Source: Strigomonas culicis
Lineage: Eukaryota > Euglenozoa > Kinetoplastea > Trypanosomatida > Trypanosomatidae
NCBI GenBank assembly: GCA_000482145.1
Contig: AUXH01000244.1
Coordinates: forward strand, 1 to 26,098
Length of the DNA stretch: 26,098 nucleotides
Direction: 5' to 3'
Shown here: in pieces, positions 1 through 7,533 of the stretch
Layout of the letters: each line of letters opens with the position of its first letter
Position numbering within the stretch: the first letter of the stretch is position 1
The notes under the pieces: model-generated
Database searches by the model: none
Seen by the model: only the letters and a program-made list of their open reading frames with translations
What the model was told of the DNA's origin: nothing
Program-made: the position numbers and the translations under genes

Positions 1-662
1 CGCCGTCCTTCTCGCCGCGCGTGCGGGTCGCGACGCCGGGCGCCGCCGCGGCCAACCCCGCGCCCTTCGCCCCCAGCCCGCCGGCCAACGCGTCCTTCAC
101 CGCCACGAGCCCCGCGCGCGTCACGGTGAGCCCACCGGGCCCGCCGTCGCTGCCGCCGATCGGCGCGGCCGGCCGACCGATGGCGGCCGCTGCCGCGACC
201 GCGGCGGCCGCCTTCATGCCTGTCACCTCGCCCATGCAGCCCTCCTCGGGGCACCGCGCGAACGCGGCGGCCGCCGCCCACGTGGCGCTGCCCGCCATGA
301 GCCCCATGGGCGGCTCGCTCCAGCCCTTCTCCCCGCGCACCGAGGGCAGCCCGACGATGGGCCCGCCGCACCGCCGCGCGGATAGCTGGCAGCCCACCGT
401 GTCTAAGCCGGTCTCTCCGGCGGCCGCCGCGGCGATCAACGACCACCGGCCGGCCGCGGCGGCCGCCGCCGCCGGCGCCCCGGCGCGACGCAGCTCGATT
501 GTCCACACGACGGCGGCCGCCGGGCAGCCCACGCGGCCTCCGGTGTCTGGCTCCCCGCGCACCGCGGCGCTGGCGGCCGTGTCGGCGGTGGGCTCGGCGA
601 GCTCCGTCGGGACGAAGATCTTCACGCCGGTACGGAGTATGCGCAGCGACGCGGGGTACTGA
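1..662 (+). CDS. C-terminal part of an Ala/Pro/Ser-rich low-complexity protein (5' end outside window)
   Basis: The reading frame (first full codon at base 3) is open from the left edge to a TGA at 660-662, giving about 219 residues of a longer protein. There is no ATG near the edge that needs to be the start, so the true start probably lies upstream. The visible part is dominated by Ala, Pro and Ser, with many Ser-Pro and Thr-Pro pairs, runs of Ala and scattered basic residues, for example near the RRAD and RRSS stretches. This suggests a disordered tail that could be phosphorylated. No fold, membrane segment or catalytic motif is visible and I do not recognise the protein. Third positions are strongly G/C, like the other genes here, which supports real coding. 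The confidence is for its being a coding tail, not for any function. Confidence 0.7.
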   Translation, partial: PSFSPRVRVATPGAAAANPAPFAPSPPANASFTATSPARVTVSPPGPPSLPPIGAAGRPMAAAAATAAAAFMPVTSPMQPSSGHRANAAAAAHVALPAMSPMGGSLQPFSPRTEGSPTMGPPHRRADSWQPTVSKPVSPAAAAAINDHRPAAAAAAAGAPARRSSIVHTTAAAGQPTRPPVSGSPRTAALAAVSAVGSASSVGTKIFTPVRSMRSDAGY

Positions 663-1316
663 GGCGTGGTGCGACGTGGCGGTGTATTGGCGCTGTTCTT
701 TTTTGTATTTTGTTTTTGTTTTTTTCTATTATTTGTTCTTGTTAGGATTGTGGTGATGCAAGTGCGCTAGTGCATGCATTGTTGCTCGGTGAGAATAGAC
801 ATGGGTTGGAGATGAGCGTGCGTACTACATGCCGAGTATGCAACTGGTTCTCTTCTTCCTCCTTTTTCATCTGTGACACAACCATGTAGTATGATGCATA
901 TTTCTTCCTGTTAGCAATTTGGATTCCTTTTCCTCCACCCCACCAGTCCTTTTCTTTTTGTTACCTTATCATTATCAGAGAAAAGAATGGACGGAAAGAA
1001 AACGTTTTGGTTTGCGTTTCAGCGGTTCTGTTTTTTTAATAGGTTTGATAGTGCACTACACTTTTTTTTTTTCTCCATTGCCTTGAACTTGAGTTGCATG
1101 CGGAACGTTTTTATTGTGTATTTATTACTATTGTTGTTAATGTGGTTGAGCGTGCATCACTATTCTGTTTTTTTCATCATATCTGTAAATTTCCATCACT
1201 TGTTATACTCTACCTTTTCACATTCGTATCTGTTACACTTTTTGTTAGTGTTGCGAACGCCGCGATTTGTCTATTTGCATGCTGTCTATACCGTGAGCAT
1301 GTTTTCTTCTTCTTTT

Positions 1317-1321
<5 letters not shown>

Positions 1322-1347
<26 letters not shown>
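1322..1347 (+). repeat. TC dinucleotide microsatellite
   Basis: About thirteen uninterrupted TC units, continuing into a pyrimidine-rich stretch. It lies about 100 bases before a start codon, so it may also act as a polypyrimidine tract for trans-splicing, with an AG at 1367-1368. Confidence 0.85.
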
Positions 1348-1380
1348 CTTTCTCTTTAAACACGTAAGAAACTGTTTAGT

Positions 1381-1418
1381 GCTTTTCTATTTCTTCCTCT
1401 TGCTCATTAATTAAATAG
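1381..1418 (+). promoter_or_regulatory. Predicted trans-splice acceptor for the first membrane-protein gene
   Basis: A pyrimidine-rich stretch (1383-1408) is followed by an AG at 1417-1418, leaving a 23-base 5'UTR before the ATG at 1442. An alternative acceptor is the AG at 1367-1368 after the TC repeat. The inference rests on the trypanosomatid rule of using the first AG after a polypyrimidine tract. Confidence 0.5.
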
Positions 1419-1441
1419 TTTTCCCTTGCTCTTCTTTAACA

Positions 1442-2182
1442 ATGCTGAAGGGTTGCATGTACTTCTGCGGCCCCTTCACGATGGTCGCGTCCATCCTCCT
1501 CTTCATACTCATGGGCATGCTCGAGTACGAGAGCTGGACCTTCGCCATCCTCGCCGCGAAGAACGACTGGGAGATATCGGAGAAGGCGCACTGCTGCCGC
1601 AATGCCGGCATCTTTTACTTCTTCGTCTCCATCGCCCTCACCTTCCTGTCGCTGGTGGACAGCTTCATCCTCGACCTGAGCGAGCTGAAGAAGGAGGTGC
1701 AGCGCAGCTACCAGAGCCGCGTGCTCCCGTCCATCCGCCGCCTCTTCTGGAAGAAGCGCGACGAGCGCCGCAAAAAGGTCCACTTCTACGAGCAGCAGCA
1801 GAACCTGCGCCGCAGCCGCCGCCTCAAGTACAGGCCGGCGACGGCCACCACGGAGCAGAGCGCCGCGCTGGCCCCGCACTCCGAGAGCGTCTCCGGGACG
1901 ACGTCGCCCCGGGCGCGCGCGGGCGGTGAGGCCGTCCCGCGGGAGGGCGCGGACGTGGAGATGGACGTGTCGCTCGGCCGCCACCGGCGCTTCTTCGGCC
2001 TCGGCGCGGCGGACGTCGACGTGGAGGGTGAGCCCCGCTCGCCCGCGCGCGAGGTGACGAGCGTGCTGCAGGGCAACTGGGCGAACCGCCAGCCGCTGCT
2101 CGGCACGGCCTCCACCACGGTCGCGCGGCCGTCCGCGACGGCAGAGAGCAGCACCGCCAAAGAGGATGCGAACAGAGTCTGA
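1442..2182 (+). CDS. Two-helix membrane protein, RNase kappa / V-ATPase subunit f-like, with long basic tail
   Basis: The 246-residue protein starts at the first ATG after a predicted splice acceptor. Two hydrophobic segments are visible, at about residues 12-27 and 55-77, separated by a short polar loop with K40, W43, K48 and a CCR at 51-53. The rest (about 80-246) is soluble: first very basic (many Arg/Lys around 88-130), then Ala/Ser/Glu-rich and probably disordered. A CGP at 9-11 just before helix 1, and a Cys-x-x-Ala-x-x-x-Tyr pattern (52-59) entering helix 2, match the RNase kappa family, whose members are subunit f of the V-ATPase membrane ring. That assignment is my inference from the motif pattern; the family is normally only about 100 residues, so the tail would be an addition. 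The next gene encodes a paralogue. Otherwise it is a conserved membrane protein of unknown role. Confidence 0.85.
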   Translation: MLKGCMYFCGPFTMVASILLFILMGMLEYESWTFAILAAKNDWEISEKAHCCRNAGIFYFFVSIALTFLSLVDSFILDLSELKKEVQRSYQSRVLPSIRRLFWKKRDERRKKVHFYEQQQNLRRSRRLKYRPATATTEQSAALAPHSESVSGTTSPRARAGGEAVPREGADVEMDVSLGRHRRFFGLGAADVDVEGEPRSPAREVTSVLQGNWANRQPLLGTASTTVARPSATAESSTAKEDANRV

Positions 2183-2607
2183 AAGCTAGCATCTAAGCGA
2201 GTACAAATGTTTGCTGAAAACATAAGCATATGTTTTGTATAAAGAATTGCGTATACATATATTTATACGGAAAACAAACTGTACTTTTCTATTTGAGCAA
2301 TATGTTCACCTTCTCTCGAAATATACATGACAGCGGTTCCTCGTACTGCGGATCTTTTTCACACTCTCTGTGTAATGGTCTGTCTCGCTTCCCCTCTCCT
2401 AGTCTTCATGTGTATGCGAACTGTTTAGAATAGCAGCTAGTTTTATTCGAAAACGAAGAAGCACAGAAGACGCATCTCCTCTTTACATTGAACAAGGCGA
2501 CGCGGTCATATATATACATCCTCAAAGACTTTTACTGTGTGTCTCTGTGCAAGCACACCCACTTTTTTTTTGTTTATTAGTCTTGTCGTGTCGACCCCTT
2601 CTCTGCC
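2183..2607 (+). other. Intergenic spacer between the two membrane-protein genes
   Basis: This 425-base A/T-rich spacer contains the 3'UTR of the first paralogue and ends with the splice acceptor of the second. A short frame at 2230-2433 has A/T-rich codons unlike the genes and no family features. I see no RNA gene or repeat. Confidence 0.7.
2562..2580 (+). promoter_or_regulatory. Predicted trans-splice acceptor for the second membrane-protein gene
   Basis: A run of nine T within a pyrimidine tract is followed by the first AG at 2579-2580, giving a 27-base 5'UTR before the ATG at 2608. Confidence 0.6.
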
Positions 2608-3432
2608 ATGGCCGGGTCTGACGTCTCATTGGTGTCGCTGTGCCTCGCCATCACCTCGACGTGCAGCATCCTTCTGTACCTCTTTGCCGCGATGGTGGAG
2701 CAGCGCCTCGCGTGTGACACCTTTCTCCTCGTTGCAGTAAAGCACAACTGGGATGTGGAGGTAAAGTCGCAGTGCTGCCGACGCGCCGCCCACACCTACA
2801 CCCTCTTCTTTTTTCTCTTCTTAGCGGCGCGTGTGTACGAAGTGCGGAGTCGGCGGCGGCGCGCCGGCCGCGTGCCGCTGGACAACGCGCCACCGCCGCC
2901 CTCCGCCTTCGCGCGCGCTGCCATGTGCGTCAGCCGCCTCCAGCGGTACGCCGCGGCCCTGCGCCGCGCGGCGAGGGTCCCGCTGTTCTCGCTGCGCCGC
3001 GCCGGGCCGCGTGGGCCCCCGGAGCGCGAGGAGTTCCTCTTGTCTCCCGTGGGCGCCGGCCCCGGCGGCAGGGAGGCGGACGGCACCGTGGCGGCGGGCG
3101 GCCGCGCCGGCACCGACTTCGACACCGCCGTGCGGCGCAAGGCGCACGGCCGCGTGTCGCCCTTCGGCACACTGCCGCGGATGCGCGTGAGCGATGCCAC
3201 GAGTAGCAACGTATCGCACAGCTCCGCGTCGACGGTCGTCCAGAGCCAGCGCGGCAGTACGCGCTCCTCGCCGGGGATGAGCGAAGTAGCATGGCAGCGC
3301 TATCAGGCGGGGCGGTACGTCGGTTCGCCCATTATGGAGGTTGGACGTCGCACGAACCACGCGGACACGAGCAGGGGTGAAGGGGGCCATCCCGATGATA
3401 TGTCTTCGAAGAGAAGGATACTCAACGTGTGA
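2608..3432 (+). CDS. Two-helix membrane protein, paralogue of the preceding gene, with Arg/Ser-rich tail
   Basis: The 274-residue protein has hydrophobic segments at about residues 8-30 and 60-75. The polar loop between them repeats the pattern of the neighbouring protein at the same spacing: K45, W48, K53, C56-C57-R58 here against K40, W43, K48, C51-C52-R53 there. The SILL[F/Y] in helix 1 is also shared. This is good evidence for an old tandem duplication. The CGP before helix 1 is not present here, so the resemblance to RNase kappa / V-ATPase subunit f is weaker than for the first copy. The tail (about 76-274) is rich in Arg, Ala, Pro and Ser, with Ser clusters near 198-222, and cannot be aligned by eye with the tail of the first copy. 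Likely topology: a helical hairpin with the long tail on one side. Function unknown. Confidence 0.82.
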   Translation: MAGSDVSLVSLCLAITSTCSILLYLFAAMVEQRLACDTFLLVAVKHNWDVEVKSQCCRRAAHTYTLFFFLFLAARVYEVRSRRRRAGRVPLDNAPPPPSAFARAAMCVSRLQRYAAALRRAARVPLFSLRRAGPRGPPEREEFLLSPVGAGPGGREADGTVAAGGRAGTDFDTAVRRKAHGRVSPFGTLPRMRVSDATSSNVSHSSASTVVQSQRGSTRSSPGMSEVAWQRYQAGRYVGSPIMEVGRRTNHADTSRGEGGHPDDMSSKRRILNV

Positions 3433-3636
3433 TCAACGTTAGAGTGTGAGGGGAAAGAAAAGAAAAAACGTGTACATTTTTATTACTCTTTCTTGATTGC
3501 TTTTTTTTTTCCTCCACTTTTCAGCTCAATTAGAGAATTGTGGAGAATGGTCCTCTCGTGTTCTGTATTTTGGACGTATTGCCTTGGTGCCTCCTTGCAT
3601 GGAGAATCCAAAGGTGACAAGTTAGCTGCACGCAAT

Positions 3637-3679
3637 CCCACCCACCCACACACCCACCCACCACACACACACACACACA
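3637..3679 (+). repeat. CCCA / CA microsatellite
   Basis: Imperfect CCCA units (3637-3661) run into about nine CA units (3662-3679). It is probably in the 3'UTR of the upstream membrane-protein gene. Confidence 0.85.
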
Positions 3680-3842
3680 TGCACATCGGTTCTCTTTCTT
3701 CCCTTTCTTTTCTCCTTTGTTAACGCAAGTACGTACTAATAGATTCGTGTATATCAAACGAGGCGTATTCTTTTTTTTATTTAGAAAAAAGAGATAGTGA
3801 GAGAGAGATAGACACAGTACAAATACTAGTTAGATTACCCAT

Positions 3843-3886
3843 TGTTTCCTGTTTTTCTTTTTCTTTTGTTCGTTGCTCATTTGTAG
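3843..3886 (+). promoter_or_regulatory. Predicted trans-splice acceptor that sets the start of the helical-repeat gene
   Basis: A long T/C tract ends at an AG at 3885-3886, only 9 bases before the ATG at 3896. A longer open frame beginning with TTG at 3873 starts inside this tract and would be cut off by splicing, which helps decide the start. Confidence 0.55.
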
Positions 3887-3895
3887 TGTGTATTT

Positions 3896-6800
3896 ATGCA
3901 GGCAAAGGAGCATTACATCTCCTTTGCTGAACGTCGGCGCCTGCGCCGCGCACACGAGGCGAGCGAACGCCAGAGCCGCGCGTGGCATGCGCGCGACGGG
4001 GGCGCTGGCGGCTCGCTGCTCGCGACGCCCGCCCATCTGGCACCTTCGCCGCCCTACACGCCGGACCGCGCGGCGGCTGACATCCTCGCGCCCCCGGACG
4101 CCGACGGGCGCTACCCGACGCACGAGGCGGCGCGCGGGTCGCCTGCGGCAGCCCACCACGCCGCCGCCCCCACGCCCGCCAAGTCCGTCAGCTTCGCGGA
4201 CCGCTCCCCGTCGCCCGCCCGGCACACGCGCAGCCTCTTTCACGGGTGTGGAGGGGGCGTCGGCGTGGGGGGCCCCGCGCGACGCGCCGGGCGAGGGCAC
4301 GGGCAGCCCGCCGCGGCGCGGCCGCACCACGTCCCCGCAGCGCGCCTCGCTCGAGCGGCAGGCGCGGCAGCGCACGCCGAGCGCGCGTGGCCAGCGGCGG
4401 GCCGTCAGCGCGGGTGGCGGCGGCGACTCCTTCACGGACACCCTCGCGTCCCGGGACGCGCCGCAGCCGCGCGTGGCGAAGCCGCCGTCGGCGCGGCGGC
4501 GGCGGCCGAGCGGCGGCAGCAGAGCGCACAGCCGCGCGAGCCTCACGTTGCCGACGCGGCCAGCCCAGGCGCCGGCCGCCGCGGCGGCCGCCGAGGGCCC
4601 TGCTGTCTCCCCCATCGCGCACGCGCTGCAGTCGCAGTGGGTGTCGCTGCAGCAGCGGCTGTGCGCGCCGGCGGGCGGGCCCACCCCCGCGGGCGCGGCG
4701 GCGCAGGAGCGGAGTCTGCTGCACGTGCTGAGTCGGCTGCCGGAGGAGGTGGAGGCCATCCTGCGGGACGCGGGGGGCTGCCTGCCGTACCTCTTCGCCT
4801 TCGCCGTCGCGCCGGTGCCGACGCGCCGCACGCAGGCGGTCGCGATGGCGGCGCTGCAGGCCGCGCTCACGACCATGTGCGCGACCTGGCCCGCGGCGGC
4901 GGCCACCGGCTTTCTGGAGGAGTTCTTCCTCGGCTCGCACCACGCGCTGCAGGCGCTCGAGAAGGCCTTCGTGAGCCTCCTCGCGGCGATGGCCGGCCCC
5001 GCGGCGGACGAGGTGGAGGCGCGGTCGATGGAGTCACTGCGCGCCTGCGCGCTGGAGCTGCTCGCGCTCGTCGTGCGGCGCTCCGCGGCGGTCGCGACCA
5101 CGCTGCTGACGCGGTCGGACTACCTGCAGCGGCTCCTCGCGCTCCTCGCGCAGGCGGAGACGGGCGAGACCGAGGCGTGCTGCATCGCCGCGACGCTGCA
5201 CCACTGCCTGTGCACCGTGGCGGACGCGGCGGAGGTGCTCGTGGCGTACCAGGCCCACCACGAGGTGCTGCGCGCGCTGCAGCAGGCGGTCACGCTGTCC
5301 CTCAGCGGCACCGGCGAGCTGCAGCCGCACGGCTCCGTCGCGGTGGTATGCAGCTGTCTGCAGATCCTGAGTCTGCTCACGCCGTGCCGCGCCGCCTTCA
5401 CGCTGCTGTACCGCGAGGACCACCTGTGCCTGCTCCTGCGCCAGCTGCTGACCATGCCGTGGGGCGACGTCGTCGAGCTCGCCTGTCTGTGGCTCTTCAA
5501 GCTGCTGGTGTGCCAGCCGACGGACGAGGGACCGCTTCTCGTGCGGCGCCTCCTGCACCGCGTCGAGCTCGCGCCGATCCTCAGCACCGCGTTTCTGTGG
5601 AGGGGCCGCGTGCCGCAGGGGCTCGCGGCGGCGCTGTGCTGGCGCCAGATGATGCTGTGCGAGCCCGCCGCCGCCGGCACCGCCTTCGCCCAGGACGCCG
5701 GCATCGTCATGGCGTCCCTGCACGTCGTGCTGACGTACCCTGTCCCGGCGCTCGTGCTGACCGCGGACACGGCCCCGGAGGCCAACGTGCAGGCCAGCAT
5801 GCTGGTGCTCGAGGTGCTGCACAGCCTCGCCCTGTGCCAGGCGCTCAGCACCCCTGAGGTGCGCGCGTGCCTGCGGCTGCTGCTGCAGGACCAGCTGTCG
5901 CCCACCACCGTCCAGCAGATCCGCGAGAACACACAGGCGGCGCTGCGTATGGTCGGCGCGACGTACTACAAGGACTACCCCGTCGTGGCGGTGGAGCGGC
6001 AGCGCCTGTCGCGCGCACGGCGGGCCTCACGGGGAGAGGGCGATGCCACGTCCGAGGCGGCCACCAGTGAAGGGGAGGCGTCGGCGGACGAGGAGAAAGA
6101 CGACGACGAGGAGATCATCTACACCGGCAGCCAGTGGCGGCGGCTCGTCCGGCGCGCGCTGCTCGACCTCTTCCCGCTGCCGCCGCGGTCGGCGGCCGCC
6201 GCCACGCCGCTGGCGGAGGTGGAGCGCAGCCGCCGGGCCCTCCTTGCGCGCCAGCTGCAGCGCTCGCAGTCGCGCCTCGCCGCGCGGGACACGACGGCCA
6301 GCGGCCTGCCGTCCGTGCGGCTCGGTGCGCTGCCGCCGCCGTTTGTGGCGGCCCCCGCCGCGCTGGTCTACGCGGCGCCGCCGGCGGCCGCTCCACGCAA
6401 GGACGGCGACGCGAGTGTGCGGCCGCCCGCGGCGCTGCCGCCGCCGCACGGCCGGCCCACTCTGCGGGAGCAGTCGCTGCCGTACGCGCCGAGCTACCTG
6501 CGGCTGTCGGTGGTGCGCCGCGTCGCGCTCCTCGGCGGCACGGTCCACCACGACACGGTGCAGTGCATCCTGCAGCTCGCGCTGCACTACCTGCACTCGA
6601 CGCTGGCGCCCGCGTCGGCGATTGAGCAGCGGCGGCCCGCCGTCTACGTGGAGAACCGCGCCAAGGCCACGGAGGCCGCTGTGTCCGCGCACAGCAGCGT
6701 GTGTCGCAGCGGCGCCAGTGGCGCCTCGGTGGGCGCCCGGTCGGCGAAGAAGAAGAATCCATGGGCGCCGGTGACGCAGGTGTTCTACGATGGCCGCCGC

Positions 6801-7145
6801 TGGTCCGTCTCAGACCTGCAGGAGACAGACGTGGTGCTCTTCTATGTCCGCTTTGAGTTCATCCTCGAGGAGCTGCCGGAGGCGGTCGAGGCGGTCGAGG
6901 GCCACCTGCAGTGGCTGCACCGTCAGCTGCAGCTCCAGCCCACGCGCCGCTCGCAGCGCCGCTTGGTGCTGAACGACCTCTACATGAATGTGTACCCCAA
7001 AATACACTTTATGCTCCAGTACATTCATTCGCAGATGGTCGAGCGTGCGGCGCTGCAGCTGCTGCACGATTACGACGGTGGCGTTCTGAGCTCCGGTAAC
7101 CTGCTGAACGTGTACGAGGCGATAGGGGTCCTTTGCGAAACGTGA
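3896..7145 (+). CDS. ARM/HEAT-like helical-repeat protein with one apparent frame break near 4236-4275
   Basis: From ATG 3896 the first 115 or so codons look genuine (a basic, His/Tyr-containing start, later a KSVSFADRS stretch), but after about 4240 this frame turns into Gly/Arg/Ala nonsense. The frame beginning one base later then becomes protein-like and runs to the TGA at 7143-7145. Read with one net surplus base, the product is about 1,082 residues. The N-terminal third is disordered and Arg/Ser/Pro-rich. From about 4690 to 5990 it is a series of Leu/Ala-rich amphipathic helices typical of ARM/HEAT solenoids, followed by an acidic patch (near 6080-6120), a second helical part and a well-ordered C-terminus with Tyr/Met-rich helices (6960-7100). 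No catalytic motif is seen. The repeat type and the neighbouring MYCBPAP-like gene make a flagellar scaffold such as CFAP69 a weak possibility; otherwise function unknown. Confidence 0.7.
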
Positions 7146-7533
7146 GAGATGTGCGGCTGGGTAGGCAACAGCCGCAAGCGCGCAGCAGTACGCGCGAGGG
7201 AAGGAATAACACCTCACCACGACGGTGGGCTCTTTGTTTGTACATTAATGATCCGATAGAGGACCACTTTTGACCATTTAAGCGATTTCCCTTCCTCCTA
7301 TTCTGTTATTGTTCTACAAAACTCTGTATTTTTTTTTGTTATTAATTCTGCAGTGAGCAATACTCCCTCCACGCCTAACATCCACTCACAGGTACACATA
7401 AGATGCATATTCTCTCTCGCACTCCATCTCCTCTGTCTTTTCTTCTCTTTTATAGTCCGTAGAGGCCTATTGCGATAGGTTTTTTTTTTTTTCTTTCTCC
7501 AAAACAGACAACCAAACAAATAGACACACTCCT
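7146..7533 (+). other. Intergenic spacer
   Basis: This 388-base spacer holds a 3'UTR and the splice region for the MYCBPAP-like gene. It is T-rich in its second half. I see no small gene, RNA gene or notable repeat. Confidence 0.7.
7479..7507 (+). promoter_or_regulatory. Predicted trans-splice acceptor for the MYCBPAP-like gene
   Basis: A run of about 13 T and further pyrimidines is followed by the first AG at 7506-7507, giving a 26-base 5'UTR before the ATG at 7534. Confidence 0.6.

Larger units (their letters stand above)
663..1441 (+). other. Intergenic spacer, T-rich, with a possible hairpin and a TC repeat
   Basis: This 779-base spacer holds the 3'UTR of the upstream gene and the splice region of the next. 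It is strongly T-rich apart from a more balanced patch at about 750-850. In that patch GTTGC/TCGG at 781-789 can pair with CCGA and GCAAC at 832-844. A TC dinucleotide run lies at 1322-1347. Frames open here encode Phe/Leu-rich strings that simply follow the T content, so I call no gene. Confidence 0.7.
3433..3895 (+). other. Intergenic spacer with CA-rich microsatellite
   Basis: This 463-base spacer has T-rich stretches, a CCCA/CA microsatellite at 3637-3679, an A/G-rich patch near 3784-3812 and the splice region of the next gene. Open frames across the microsatellite (3483-3757, both strands) are artefacts of the repeat. I see no RNA gene. Confidence 0.7.

Noticed and set aside
987..1414. 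Hydrophobic open frames in the first spacer that could be small membrane proteins.
   Set aside because: They are rich in Phe and Leu only because the DNA is T-rich; codons are A/T-ending, unlike every real gene here, and they run into the splice region.
2230..2433. 67-codon frame between the two membrane-protein genes.
   Set aside because: A/T-rich codons, no domain, no splice region of its own.
3873..3895. Earlier start for the helical-repeat gene at TTG 3873.
   Set aside because: It is not an ATG and lies in the polypyrimidine tract before the predicted splice site at 3886; the sequence it adds is shadow-like.
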